From Takashimella koratensis (taxonomy: Eukaryota > Basidiomycota > Tremellomycetes > Trichosporonales > Tetragoniomycetaceae): a DNA stretch of 64,000 bases. The translations under genes were made by a program, and so were the position numbers. Location of the stretch: positions 62,001 through 126,000 of the forward strand of contig BCKT01000016.1 in NCBI GenBank assembly GCA_003116875.1. The letters run 5' to 3'. Every line of letters starts with the position of its first letter. Within the stretch, counting starts at the first letter, position 1. The notes under the pieces were generated by a model that was not told the DNA's origin, did not search any database, and saw nothing but the letters and a program-made list of their open reading frames with translations. This document shows positions 10,904-24,192 of this stretch, in pieces.

Positions 10904-13813
10904 ATGTCCGACCCGACGCAAAACGCGCCAGTCTACCCTATTCACCTGCTCATGGACGAGCTCAAGTCGGACGACGTCGTTCTCCGTCTCTCGTCCATTC
11001 GTAGGCTTAGCACCATCGCTCTCGCTCTCGGACCTCAGAGGTCGAGGGAAGAGTTGCTGCCGTTCCTCCCAAGTGAGTCGGATGGGCAAGGCTGGACGAT
11101 AGTCTGCGTGTTCAGGAGGACCAAGAGGGGGGGGGGGGGGGTGGATGGAGAGGGATTGCGTCTTGGCTACGGCGATAGCAAAAGTGTCTTTAGAATGCTC
11201 GCTGACACTGTTCAAACCTTCATCTTTGCTCACGCGCCATCTCAAACCATCTTGACTGAACTTGCACAACCATCTCCCTTGACCTCATCATCTTCACATC
11301 TCTGCATTCCTTATGTCGACATCTGGGTTCTCTTGACTGCCCAATTCATCTACCAATCGACAAACCCAACTTGACCTCACCCCTCTCCTCCTCCACCCAT
11401 CGCATCCTCGTCCTCATCTCCCCCTGCTGCCCTGCTACCCGCACACAGGACCAGCTCGACGACGAAGACGAGGTCCTCCTTGTCCTCGCCGAGGAGCTCG
11501 GCAACTTTAGCGAGTATGTTGGTGGGGACGAGTACGCGTACACCCTCCTTGGACCTTTGGAAAACCTTGCAGCGGTCGAGGAGACGCTTGTCCGTGAAAA
11601 GGTAAGTCGCGTGCATTCATATCGTCTTTCATCGCGTATCAGATCTACCTCATGCTCGCGTACTGTCTTGTATTCTCCTGAGGGCGCTAATATCCCCAGG
11701 CCTCCGAATCGATCTGCAAAGTAGCCGCTCTCTTGAACGCTGGCGACATTGACGCCTACATGCTCCCGCTCGTTCGCCGCCTGGCTACCGGCCAATGGTT
11801 CACTTCGCGTACCTCTGCCTGCGCGCTCTTCGCTGCCCCGTTCCCGGCAGCTAGCAGTGAGGCCCAGGCCGACCTCATTCGGATGTTTGCGGGGCTCGTT
11901 GGTGATGAAACACCTATGGTTCGGCGGGCAGCCGCCAAGGCTCTCGGCGTGAGTAATAATTTCTTGCTGTAAAGCGGTATACGAGATCCTAAAGACACCT
12001 ATAAGTGATCTATGATCTACGAATGACTCTACATTGCCCCTTTGATTCACGCTGACCCACCTTCTAGCCCATTGCCAAAGCCGTTGCCGAGATCAAGTCT
12101 CAGCACTCTGCAATGCTCAACGACATTGTCCCCTTGTACCGCAAACTCGCTTCCGACGACCAAGACTCTGTCCGGCTGTTGACTATCCCGGACCTCATCG
12201 CGATCGCAAGCAACCTCTCCGCTGAGGAGATCAGGGACAACTTGCTCGACCCCTTGCGTTCGAGCGTCTCGGACAAGTCGTGGCGCGTCAGATACATGGT
12301 CGCCAATGAGTTTGTCGGGTTAGCAGAGAGTGTCGGGGAAGGGATTGTGCTCGAGGAGTTGGTCGGCGCGTTTGTGGGGCTTTTGAAGGATAACGAGGCT
12401 GAAGTGAGGACTGCCGCCGCGGGTCAAATCCCAGGTGAGTGGGCATGCTTCTTCAAAGACTGGGTTACGGCGTCTGCCCTTTCGAGTCGCCCTTGCTGAC
12501 GCACCTCTAGGCCTGGCCAAACTCGTCGACCGAGAAATCATCCTCGCTCGTATCCTTCCATGCGTCCGCGACCTCGCCGCAGACCAAAGCCAGCACGTCC
12601 GTGCCGCGCTCGCGATGCAGATTTCGGGCCTCGCCCCGCTCCTCGGCAAGGAGGCGACGATTGAACACCTCTTGCCCTTGTTCCTCAAGTTGCTCAAGGA
12701 CGACTTTAGCGATGTGCGACTCAACTTGATCTCCAAGCTTGAGATGGTCAACAGTGGTGCGTACCGGCTTGGAAAGGAGAGGGAGCGGAGCTTTTGGGCC
12801 CTGAGCATCGATCATTGCCTCGATTTGAGTGAAGGAGGCTTGCTGCTAGTGACACCTTGAAACCAAGCTGACAATCGTTAGTCATCGGCATCGAGAGGCT
12901 GTCTCAGGCTCTTCTCCCAGCGATCATCCAGCTCGCCGAAGACAAACAATGGCGAGTTCGTCAAGCGATCATCGAGTACATCCCCCTCCTCGCTACCCAA
13001 CTCGGTGTTGAATTCTTCGACGATAAACTTGGTTCACTTTGCATGTCGTGGCTCGGTGACACGGTTTACAGTATCCGTGAAGCAGCGACGATCAATCTTC
13101 GGAAATTGACAGAAGTGTTTGGTGTGGATTGGGCAAAGTCGACGATTATTCCAAAGGTTTTGCAGATGGGGGAGCACCCGAATTACCTTTACCGAATGAC
13201 CACGATTTTTGCGATTACCGTGAGTGGATCGAGTCTTGTTTTGGACGAGAAAAATGAAGAGATAGACCATCATCGTCCAATCCCTTTCCAGACGATGTGG
13301 CTTAGCTGACGCAATCTTCCGCTTCAGACCATGGCACCTTCCCTTAACACCGCCATCATCCGCGACACCGTCCTCGACGCCGCTCTCGGTCTCGTCCAGG
13401 ACCCCATCCCGAACATTCGCTTCAACGTCGCTAAGTGCCTCGAGACGCTCGCTGCTGTGCTCGCCAAGACACCCGAGGGTCAGGAAGTTATTCAGCGACG
13501 CATTATCCCAACGTTGAGAAAACTCGAGGATGATAGTGATGCGGATGTCAAGTGAGTTATCCAGTTGGGACTGAGGTGGATGTTTGAATCTGTCTCTTGG
13601 AGGTGTTGAAGGGGTCTGATGCCGAGAGTATCTCCACTCGAGATCTCGACCACCCCGTATACAGTTTGGCGCTACAAGCGGAGCTTCAAGGTTGTGATTA
13701 TCGTGCTAGTACTGACCGCATACTTTAGGTACTTTGCGACCAAGGCGTACGAGCGGACAACGGGCGAGGGACAAGCAGAGGCTATGGGTGAGTCCCCGTT
13801 TCGATCTGCGTGA
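10904..13813 (+). CDS. TPD3: PP2A regulatory subunit A (HEAT-repeat scaffold, Tpd3/Paa1-like)
   Basis: Exons 10904-11072, 11449-11601, 11700-11948, 12068-12434, 12511-12756, 12882-13219, 13328-13551 and 13729-13813 code a roughly 570-residue all-HEAT-repeat protein. Conserved stretches include [73 protein letters not shown] and [14 protein letters not shown]. This subunit scaffolds the PP2A catalytic and B subunits. Phases agree at every junction except the first. Exon 1 ends CTC CCA A before GTGAGT, while exon 2 (GAC CAG CTC) is in phase zero. Homologue spacing suggests the intended junction is CCA|GAC, so one extra A is present, perhaps an assembly error. Exon 8 may end as shown (...[11 protein letters not shown]) or splice again at a GTGAGT just after ATG G. 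Confidence 0.9.
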
Positions 13814-15424
13814 TCTGCGTGACGCGGTGGCGTCGATGGCGACGAGCAGGCGGGGAAGTGTGGGCCGTGGGATCAGGGACGAAAAGTGATGGAGATGGGA
13901 TATGTGCTACGGATGGTAGCTCCCGAAGGACCGGGTTTTGAGCGGATGTTCAAACACCCCGGCCCCCGGTGTATGTGAGCGCGGGAGAACGGCGAGATGT
14001 GCAGATCTGCACACCGGTAACGGAGATGCCGCTGGTTTGGGCCGGAATGGACCAGCGCGTGTACACTGGCGGGCGAGCGGGCGCCGATCTACGTGGTCGG
14101 GCGGCCCGTGGGGGGATTCAGCAGGCAGAACCGCGGAAGGGAGAGAAAAGGTTCGGGTGAAAGGAAAGACCAGACGCGGGCAGGAAGGGAGAAGAACAAG
14201 TGCAAAGGAGAATAGGAACAAGAAGAGGCTGACGACGCACGACTTGCGTACTCCTTTTTTCTATTTTTTCTCCTCGTTCCTTGGACTTGAAATGAAATGT
14301 CCCGAAAAAATCTACAATACCATCAACTCCGTTGGAACACTCGATACTCAATCACGATCCGCGACAACGGCCATGTCAACGACAACGATGATGATTTTTG
14401 CTCAAATCGACTGAAATCGATACGGGTTCAGTCTTGGCATAGATGCGAGACGATAAAGGTTGAGGTTGGACAGCGGGTGGTGAAATAGGCAAGTGGCAGT
14501 GGGTTGGCGACGGCCATCTCTTCGATGACGGGTGGGAAATTGAAAGCGACAAGCAAAGAAGTCAAGAGAGAAGAAGAAGGACAAGGGAAAGAAGATGAAG
14601 TCGAAAAGGAAACCAGAAAAAAAAAAACAATAGCAGAAGGGAGAAGACTGAAGTCGATGTCGTCAGGCTGTAGTCTTCCCTTACCCCACCTTTCCCCTCT
14701 CGCCGAGCTATCGCAGGGACATTTTCCCCCATCCCATCCGAACGAGCCCGGTTCACCAACCTCTCCCACCTCTCTCACCCCGACCTATCTCCTACCTCTA
14801 ACCCTTCTTCGAAGTCTCGCTTCGTCGTGTATATATTTTTTTGTTCAACTTCCATGTCTCTTCATCCCTTTATCCCTTTCCTTCACTCCAGCTCCCTTTC
14901 CTCTCCTTCTCCTCTCTTTCCTCCTCGCCCTCTCCTTACTCTCCAACTGCTCTCCCTCGTCTCGAACCTATCTTCAATTCCTTCTCCTTTACTCCTTTTA
15001 CCACGTTTTACTATCCTGCGCCTGCGAAAGAGCGAGAGAGTCACAAGTCCATTTATACGTGAATTGAGATGCAATGTGTTTCTTCTGTTTTATCTTCTTT
15101 TCGTTGACGATGCGGTGATACTGAGGGAAAAGTTAAAGTAGTAAAGACGATGACGACCGGATTCCTACCTGCGACGAGCATCAGAACTCTTTGTCAGACT
15201 GGATGGAATGAGACCAGCGCGACGTGCCCCAGTCTCTCGGTCTCGCGGGGTTCAGCGTCTCGGTGTAGATGGGGCTTGCCGGTATGTATCCATTTCTGGT
15301 CGTATCCCGAGTCCCTATCCAGCCCGTCGGCATGGTATCACCTCTACCCACGTATGCCACCGGTGCTTGGGCCCTGCGGCCCAGAGTGATCCGAGTGCGC
15401 AGCATCCCCGATCTCGAGCTACGC

Positions 15425-15500
15425 GCATCTCGTACCGCCCAACCGCCCAACCGCCCAACCGACCAACCGACCAAATGACCAACCAACCAACCGACCAATC
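15425..15500. repeat. Short tandem array of ACCGCCCA / ACCGACCA units
   Basis: About nine imperfect copies of a 7-8 base unit (variants of ACCGCCCA, ACCGACCA and ACCAACCA) in a row, in non-coding DNA. Confidence 0.7.
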
Positions 15501-16203
15501 GGACGATCGGATGTAGATCGTATCTAGTGCTGCCCGGCGGCCCAAGTCGGCCTGAGGTGATCCTCGCCGACGGTTGCGTCGTCGGGTGGCAACTTGAGCC
15601 ACAAGGGCAGACAGTGCAGCGGCAGCCTCAGCGGCAGGCAGGTGATGAAGCAGGGTGAAAAGAAAGAAAAAAAAGGTGGGAAAGGCGCGCCGCACAGTGA
15701 ACCCGCCCTTGTCCCTGCTTTGCACGACAGGGCGTGGACCTAGGGCGGGAAGCAGAACCTCGATCTGTTGGATTTACTGTAAAGCGACAGGGCAGGGACA
15801 GGGACAGAGAAGACCCTGTCGGTCGCCGACGGTGGCGCACGGAGATGATAACGGAGAATTTTGACGAACCCAGGAAACCACAAACATCCCAGGAAAAGGG
15901 CGGGGCAAAGAGCAGAGAAAGGGGTTTAGGCAGAGTACTGCGTAAGCACGGGGGACGTGCGTGGATTGGGGGATCTCTAATCTGATTCTGATTCTGAGTA
16001 ATTCACATCTGCGGCACACATTTGGCGTCAGAAGGGTTGGGAAGGAAGGTGAGGGAGATAGTAGTATGTAGGGTGTTGGGACAAGGGTTGTCACCAAGCC
16101 TCACTGTATTTACTCAGGGCCCGAGAGAAACGGGGTCCTTGGTGAGAAAGAACAAAGTGGGGGAGGGTGGGGGAGAAACGATGGATACTGTACTGCACAA
16201 TGA

Positions 16204-16480
16204 GGCGAGACGAGACGAGACGAGACAGGACAGGACGAGACGAAACGTGAAAAGAGTCGGGTGGCGTCGGGGGGGAGCACCGCCTCTGCCGTGGAGCAAG
16301 GCGGCAGGGCGGCAGGGTGGCGGGGTGGTTGGCAGGGACGATGGCGCCGGGGGTGAGGTTGGGACTGTCGGTGATCTCGGCAACTTGATTGGGGGTGATG
16401 AGGGTATGTGTGTGGACGCATGGTACGCAGGACAGAAAGGACAGTGAGGACAGAGAGAACAGAAAGGACAGAGAGAGAAG
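16204..16480. repeat. GAGAC and GGACAGA simple repeats
   Basis: Two purine-rich arrays: GAGAC-type units near 16204-16250 and imperfect AGGACAGA/GAGAACAGA units near 16428-16480, separated by G-rich unique sequence. Confidence 0.6.
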
Positions 16481-19400
16481 AGGGCCTTTCTCGTCCGTCT
16501 TGGTCCCCCGAACCCGTCCGCACTCACCCGTCAAGGGCGCCGACGCCATCCAACGCCACGCACAAGCCACACAAGCCACGGCCCTCATCAGGAATGCCAG
16601 GCGACGATCAGCGTGTCGTCATGTTTGCTTGCACCTTTCCACTGCCGCTGGACCCGTGCACCAGTGCACCCATGCACCCATGCGCCTGTGCACCTGTGCA
16701 TCCTCCCCCACTCTCCCCCACCCGCTCCCGAGCCCTAAGCGAGGAAAGGCTGGGCAGGGCACATCGAATCAGACGGTAGAGGGGCAGATGGGAATTGGGA
16801 TTGGAAGAGTTGGGATTCGGGTAACGTAAGGTTGCAGTTTACGAGAATGCGCGAGTCAGTAGTCGGAGGGAGATCAAGTCCGGAAAGTGTAAGAGGACCG
16901 GACGCAAAGCGGACATAGGAGCGGAAAGGAAGCGTTAGATTTGTTTTGGGTACAGGTAAAGGAACGGCGGGATCGGATCCGCTGGAAGGACGCCGCCGGG
17001 GACCAGATCTGGGCCGAGGTGACGACATGCGGTATGTGTAATCGCCTAGCCTTTGGGACTACCGTGCTCCTTCCTCGTAAACCCAGGTATATCGTCGGTT
17101 AGTCTACCTACCTAGCTTACTTGTTCTCGGGGCAAAGGGGGGTAATTGCGCAGCAGCCGTAACAAGGAGGCTTACGAATCCTTTACTTGGGATCGGAGGT
17201 GAGTATCGAAAGTAAACATGGGGAAGCGAGTGGGCATCCGGGTCTCTCGGTCTTCCCGAGGGCCAACGAGGTTGGACTACCAGAAGTGTCGAAGAGGATA
17301 TGGATGGGTTAGGAGGTTGTCAAGCTAGAGATGGCGTAAAGGGGACGTGCGAACCACGTATGTAGAATGGGAAACAGGAGCGGAGAGTACCAGAGGTTTT
17401 GAACAAGGGGCGTGACGAAATGCCAAGTGGCTTGGCCGATAAACCGGATCTGATCCAAGCCGAGTCAAGTCAAACGATACCCAGAGGACCCGGCAGGTCG
17501 GCCCCCACCTCACCCCTTTCTTTTTCCCGTTAGTTCCTAACCCCCTCGTCGCGCTGAATGACCGTATGGTCGTAGGTAGTAGAGCGTATCATACATCTCA
17601 CGCGAAGCTTAACAACCGTGTTGAACAGCGGTGGGAAATGGGTGTTGTATGTTGTGTGTTGTGTAGTGGCACGGTGGCGAGTGGGCCTGGCATGAGGTAT
17701 CGATGCCGAGGTGGAGGTGGAGAGACATAGGTACTAAGCAGGTCAAGGATGTAGACCGGGAACGGAGACGCACGTCAGTGGGGCTGAAGCGTGGCTTGAC
17801 AACCGCGTGACTCACGGCGTTCCCCGGATCGACACTCGGATCGAAACATGACAATTCATAATCTAAACGAAAGCATCGGTCCCGACCGTCCCCCACTCTC
17901 TCTCTCTCTCTCTTTCACTTACCTACTTGTCCATTGTTCACTCACTTGCCTCAACTCGCATCTTCTCTTCCCCTTCCCCTTCCCCTTGGATTTGATCGCT
18001 TTGATCGCTCACCCCGTGTGATCTCCTTGTATCGGACATACCTCCCACCCTCCCACCACTCTCGGTCGGCTCGCCCATTTTTCATCCATTCGTATATTTC
18101 CCTTCTTGATCTTTTATTTATCCTTACATAGCCTGTCAGGTTTCCTGGAGTTTTCCTAGGTTTCCTAGGTCTCGACATCGACCCTGAACATCATCCTGCT
18201 TACGGGTCCTTACGAAGACTTTACTTCGGGGGTAAAGGCGGGAAGACCGAGACCGACGGCCGACAGTTACACTAGGCGACGGACGCCGAGTTGATGATCA
18301 GCACGGCACCCAATATCCCTTCACAACTCACAACAACCACAACTACCACTACCACCACCTTCGCTGTGACCTGTGGCGACGCAGAGCCAAGACGCATACA
18401 CGACGAGCAAGTGACGTCGACACAGCCCAACGTGGCCAGAACAAAGTTTAAACGAAACGCAGTAGGTAAGCGACGGAAATAAGAGCAGCGGCGGACGGAC
18501 GACCGGAGGGTAGACGGACGACGGGGCACAGTATCGACCACAAGCTGTAGACTACTGTAGACTAGACCGAGGCGCGGGCAAGAGATCGTTCGCGTTTCTC
18601 GTCGGTCGGGCAAGAGAAAAAGCAGGCGTGGGTCGAAACCAGATCTCGGGCATGGGTGGAGGGTCTGTCTGCCCATTTTGTTATTGAATTCCGACAACCT
18701 AAATTAAACTCTTTCGTTGTCATCCCCCCCCCCCCCCCCCTTCTCGGGCTCTCTTCTTCTTCCAAACCTCCACTCTCCCTCCTCCACCCGTTCCCTCGTT
18801 CACACCCGCGCCAGATCTGGTTGATAAACTGAATTGACGAAACCGACTCTGGGCTGACTTTGTACCCCCAAACTCGTTCTCGTCTAGTCAACACTAGCCG
18901 CCGCCGTCGGCCACTCGTAATCGTCAGCGTCGGGGCACGAGCGATACGGAACTCCCGTACGATACGAGCCCCACTAGAGACACTAGATAGCCTTTGCACC
19001 TACCCACCTATTGGCCCAGAGCCGCAGTGACGAATATTCGGACCCGACCTATCGTCAACGCAAGCCTGCATCTAGTCACTGGAGACAACGTTCAAACGCC
19101 TACGCTACCGGCGAGACGAGACGATCATTCAGAGATTCAACGTTCCGACTCCACCTCTTCGGGATCGCGGCGAGCCAGAAACTTACAAGTCCCAGAGTCT
19201 AGAGTCTAGAGGCGAATCTAGAGCCCAGGGCCCAGGCGTCCTGACTGACGAACGGATCAACATACGCTCTCGGTGACGTGGAGTGACGACCGATCCGACG
19301 ACCCGAGTCCAACCGCCCCGAGCAGGTGTCCGCCCCTCCGACTGTTCCCGCCCACGACGCCGCCTCGGCCGTTTTTATTTATTTATTTTATTTATTTTGG

Positions 19401-19771
19401 CTGCGTCCCTGTACCTCGCAGATCTCTTTCTTGTCTGCTCGGGTGGGTCAATAGCAGTCTCGCGCTGTCACCCCTTGACCCCCTGCCCCTGTCTCTCATC
19501 TCCGTGTCTCGTCCCCCCCGTCACTCGATCTCGTTATTTCTATTTCTATTTCTATTTATTTACCCATTGGATTATTTTAGTCAGATTCAGTCATCCTTCC
19601 ATTCCCTCCAACCGGTCCCATTCATTCACAACACCTCTCCACCCCTCTCAACCACATCCCCATCGCAACCGCTGCTTGTCATTATCGCAGCGGCAACCTC
19701 CTCTTCGACCACCTCACCTCACCTCACCCAACCTTCACCACCTCACCTCATCTCATTCCCCTACTCCGCCC

Positions 19772-22245
19772 ATGCCGCCCGGTAGCACGTCGACATCGAC
19801 GTCTGCCTCGCCAACGACCTGGTGGCGCGGTGCTCCCGCCCGCCGTTCCTCTGCTGCCTCTGCCTCTTCGCCCTCCGCCTCAGCCTCTGCCTCCGCCTCA
19901 GGCTCCGGATCCACCGCCGCCGCTTCACCAGGCCCTCTCGACAAGTTCAGCGACAGAGAGAGAGACAAGGACAGGCGCGACTGGGTGAGGGATCCAGAGC
20001 GCAGCAGATCGAGAACTCGGGAATCAGCAGAGTACCCCGACTCCGACCGGGAGCGGAAACAGCAACGGCATCACAACTACGACAATTACGAAGCAGACGG
20101 AAGTCATCATAATCACCGTGGTCATCTCCACCGACGGTCACATCGGCATCATCGGATGGACGTGGACGAAGTTGATGATGACGACGACGTCGACTTACCA
20201 CCGTTGACAGCGACGCAGCACCTCGAACCTCTCCCACCACCACCTCCGAGTCTACCTGCGCTGTATAGCCCCACGCATCCCGGCGGCGGTGACAGGCATT
20301 CGCATTCTCTTCACTCGAATCACTCACATTCCCCCAATCGCATGTACCATCATCCATCCCACGGACACGGACACCCACACGCGCCACCCGGTCAACACGC
20401 CCTGCATTCCAATCCACATGCACCGCACGCCCTCGCCCACCCCCACCACGCGGGCGCACCCGGACAGGGCAACCCCGGGGCTCATCCTTACCCCTCCCAA
20501 CTTCAGCCTCGCAGGACGATGTATGAGGACCAGGCGCAAGCGCAGGTTCAGCAACAGCCCCCCAGGTCGAATCCACTCGAACTCGGCTTGTCGGCGACCT
20601 TTGTCGTCACTGCTGACGAGAAAGTGAGTGATGATCCGTGTTTCGGTTATTTTTTTTTTTCTTTGTCCTTTTAGGGGAGATCTGGTCGCTGCTTGGCTAC
20701 GGCGGCTGCGGGCTCGGGTGCCTCGGATCTCGCCTGGATCTCACCCCTGCCCGTGCCCGTGCCCCGGTCCGTGTCCGCGCCTGCGTCGCTCCAAGTCGTC
20801 CTTTGCGGCATCTTGTTGCGCCCCATGTTTTTCGGAATCATGATGTGCCGCGTGCCACGCCACACCTTTTCCACGTTGGATCAACCCCATCACCGACCTG
20901 ACCCACATGGGCTGCTCCCGGATCTTTGGCCTCGGTCATCAAGCTGACAACCCACAGGCACTCTACGTCTACGTCTCCGAGTCACTCGCCGACATCCTCG
21001 GGTACGAACCACACGACCTGTTGGGGAAATCCATCTACCTCATCTTCCATCCCGACGAGAAACCGCGCCTGCGCGAGGTCCACTAGTGAGTCGAGATTGG
21101 ATCTGAAAGGAGGGTTGGGTTGTTGTCTAGGGGCGTAATTATGAACACCGCTGACAACCTCCGCAGCCAAGCTTTGACCAACGAGAAAGTGGCATGTGTC
21201 ACTTACATGCGGTTGTTGCATCAGGAGGGTTACTATGTCGAGTGCGCCGTGTCATAGTGCGTACGCCCGTCCTTTAGGATTGGGGGAGTCGTTGTTGGTG
21301 TCTTGTTGTCACCTGGGATACTCACTGACGATTGCGACAGCTCTACAGTGTACGACAGGTCGGTCGCGATGGTGACTCGTGCGGTTGATGGACCCAGGCA
21401 GATTCGTGAGTCGTTGAAATAGCTAGAAAGCCTAGTGATTGAGCTGACGCATCACCTCTAGAGCAAGCAGCAACCGCACGAGAAGTCATCGAGGTCAGCC
21501 CGGGCTCACAGGGGCGGTTCAATTTAAGAGTGAGTCGAGTTTCATCATGCGCTGTACACTAACCTCCTAGCGGTGGTCGGTCCCATCACCTACCTCCTCA
21601 CCGGTGGCCTCTCCTACATCTCGACCCGTTGTCACCCCTCCGTCACCTACAAACGTCCCCTGGGACCTCCCCCGACCGTCACCTAGAACTTTCTTCCTCC
21701 TTGACCGGTTCACAGACTCGGCGAGGGTTCGCTACGTCAGCAACGACGTGATCGTCAATGCGGCCTCGGTAAGTGCGAACTTGGGAAACGTCTTAATATC
21801 GTGAAGCTGACATGCTTTGTAGCTCAAGAACGAACCGTTCTTCTCGATTGTCAAGCCTTCAGATAGACAGAGGGTGCGGCAGTGGATTGACGCGGCGAAG
21901 AATTGGACTCCGGTGATGTATGATGAAGCGAGAACGGGAGGGCACGGGTTCACCTCGTTTCACGTCCTGAAGGTGGGTTCAATTTCCTCACCTAGACTTT
22001 GCGACTGGTCTTAGCTTCCGATTGAAGGAAGATAGGACTCACTCTTGTGACCTTGAGACACCCGCTGACCTGGATAGATCCCCGACCTCCCGCCCAAGGG
22101 CTCGAGCATACCCCAGGGTACAGACGAATCGGAACGGTCCATGCCTGGACAAGAGTTTATCCCTGTGGAAGCGATCTTCACAGCGTCGTCGGATGACGTA
22201 TCATGCATCATCAATCGTGTCGTTCCCGGCGCGTCGCAGTCGTAG
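19772..22245 (+). CDS. Tandem PAS-domain protein with His-rich N-terminus
   Basis: Eight exons (19772-20623, 20958-21085, 21167-21256, 21341-21405, 21462-21529, 21571-21768, 21823-21972, 22078-22245) give 572 residues with all phases matching. Residues 1-260 are low complexity: Ser/Ala, charged RDRER-like, an acidic patch and a strongly His-rich segment. A PAS domain starts near residue 270 (FVVTADEKALYVYVSESLAD, ILGYEPHDLLGKS, HPDEK, then YYVECAVSY). A second PAS-like region lies near 445-530 (FFLLDRFTDSARVRYVS). The layout recalls fungal white-collar PAS proteins, but there is no LOV flavin-cysteine motif and no GATA zinc finger before the stop, so it is not a photoreceptor or DNA-binding WC protein by itself. 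It could be a signalling partner. Start chosen at MPPGSTSTS; the frame is open further upstream, where sequence looks like leader. Confidence 0.75.
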
Positions 22246-24192
22246 GTTGGCGATGGCGGAGAAGAGGTGAGATGGGGTGGGTGTCGTCGATCTCTTGTTG
22301 GAATGACAGAGCAGAGTGCGGTCTCTACTATACCATTGGCACGTATACCATTTGCATCGTCTAGAATCGATTCCAACTTTTGTGTAGCGCTTTGTTTCTT
22401 GTCTCGTATCGTCGTGTCACACTCCTCTCATATTGACAACTTCTCCGAGACTTTCCACACCCCCTTGTCACTTTATTCAGTATAGTCACGCGTCGAGTAG
22501 TCTGTGCGGGGTGAGAGGCAGGGTACCCCATGATCATTGCATATTGATGTCGACGGTGGTTCAAGGTGTTGTGTGCAAGTGATGTGGTTGATAGAGGATA
22601 TGAACAATGAACAATGGGCAGAACTGAACCGGTTGCACTAGGACTCCGAGACCCCTCCCCCACCTGCGCAGGACGGGGCCAGAGTGGGGGAGCGCTTATC
22701 TGCCCAGAAGCCGAGGGCCAGGCGGGTCAGTGGCCAGGCGGGTGGGGGGGAAGAGGGTCCGTAGCCAAACAAATCGCCCCTTATGGTAACGCAGGGTCAG
22801 CTGATAAAAAAAAACGGGCAGAGGGCAATGTGGCCGACGGAGAGGTCATCTCGGGGTCCCAAGCGTGGTAGTGTGACCCGGGGCACACTGGCGCACTGGG
22901 ACAACACAGACCAGACTCGAGCTAGAATCATCTCTCATCTCCGCTCATCGTCGCCGCATTGGTCCTCTCCATCTCCGTACACTTCCGCGCCCTTGACAAA
23001 GTGGTCAACAAACACTTCATCTTCACTAGCTTGGGTTTGAACAACTCCGGACCGCGACCTGTGGCCCGCCCGCTCGCACGCCCGACATCACGAGCGATCT
23101 AGGAATAGCTTATCCCGATACTGAAAGTCCCCCCCCGAAAGGCGTTAACTAGGTTCAGTGAGTACCTACCTGCGCTCGGTCCCAATTCCATGACCTTGGT
23201 CAAATCCTGCCTTGAGGTGTGTCCATATCAATGGCCGCTGGCCGTCTCCATGGCCGGTTGCCTCTTACCTCTTGCCTCAACCCCTTCCCCTTGCCCTCCC
23301 CTACCCCTTCCCCTGCCCGGCCAATGTCCTTGCCCCTGTCTACCGACCCCATGGAATCAAAGGCAGGCCTGAGACCGGGATTTCGACCGGGTCAGCAGGT
23401 CCGCAGGGGACGGCTGTGACCATCAGTCAGTCTATCATTATCATCACGACCACTCGACCACTGCCTCGCTTGCCCACCCCTTTACCCCTGTCCCCCATCT
23501 CCCCCTCTCCCTTGCTTCATGCCCTCTTCGGCCCGTCACATCTTCCTGCCGCGGCCGACCGGTGCCGAGTAATCTATCATGGACGGCATGGTCTGATAAA
23601 TGGATGAATGGATGGATGGATTCTCAATCTATCCCGACTTGAATCTACCAGACCCATCACCACGCTCTTTACTGCCTGGCCCATCCTCCTTTGCGACACC
23701 TCCGTCATTGTCGCTGCCGCCCGTCTCCTCTCCTCCTCTCCTCCTCTTCTCCTTTCCTTCACCTCGGCCCCCTTGCCTGGCCCGCCCGCCCCATCCCCGA
23801 CGCCATCCTCTCCTTTGCTCTGCTTCACTCCGATACACCCACCTTGACCTTCCTTTCATCTCCCTCCTCACCTCGTTTGACCTCCCGCCTCCCTCTTACC
23901 CTCCCTCCTCCCTCCCTCCCTCCCTCATCTCACTCAACCCAGAAACCCACCCTTGATCCCTCTTGCGCACTGTCTCTCGTTCACCCCCTACTCAACCCTT
24001 GACTCACACCTCTCACCAGGCTCACCGCCGAACGTCCCGAACGCGCTCTACACATATCCCGATACTCCTACCACCACCCACCACCCCCTCGTCCCCAGTA
24101 TCGACGTACCACCGGGACATACGCCGTCCCCCCTCCAACTCCGCCTTTTGTCGCCCTCTCCGACTGCTGGCGTCTCAACTCATTGACAAAGC
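22246..24192. other. Intergenic region before the Zn2Cys6 factor
   Basis: Holds the 3' end of the PAS gene and the promoter of the transcription factor. From about 23690 to 23990 it is almost pure pyrimidine on the plus strand (TCC/CCT-rich), typical of basidiomycete leaders. A GGAT/GATG repeat lies at 23600-23620. I see no coding region with splice support. Confidence 0.5.

Larger units (their letters stand above)
13814..19771. other. Gene-free 6-kb region upstream of the PAS protein
   Basis: I find no chain of frames with matching splice phases or a recognisable domain on either strand. Contents: poly-A/poly-T and pyrimidine-rich DNA (about 14560-15000); an array of CCAAC/CGACC units (15425-15500); GAGAC repeats (16204-16250); GGACAGA-type repeats (16428-16480); GTGCACC repeats (16655-16705); a CT microsatellite (about 17895-17913); a C run near 18725-18740; and TATTT repeats (19375-19400 and about 19536-19560). 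The last 400 bases before 19772 are CT/CA-rich like a leader. A long 5' UTR or non-coding RNA for the PAS gene cannot be excluded. Confidence 0.5.

Noticed and set aside
14504..15067. 187-codon plus-strand frame with Leu/Ser-rich half
   Set aside because: Comes from pyrimidine-rich DNA; no start context, splice pattern or domain.
19772..22245. Blue-light receptor (LOV) identity for the PAS protein
   Set aside because: The flavin-binding cysteine motif of LOV domains is missing from both PAS regions.
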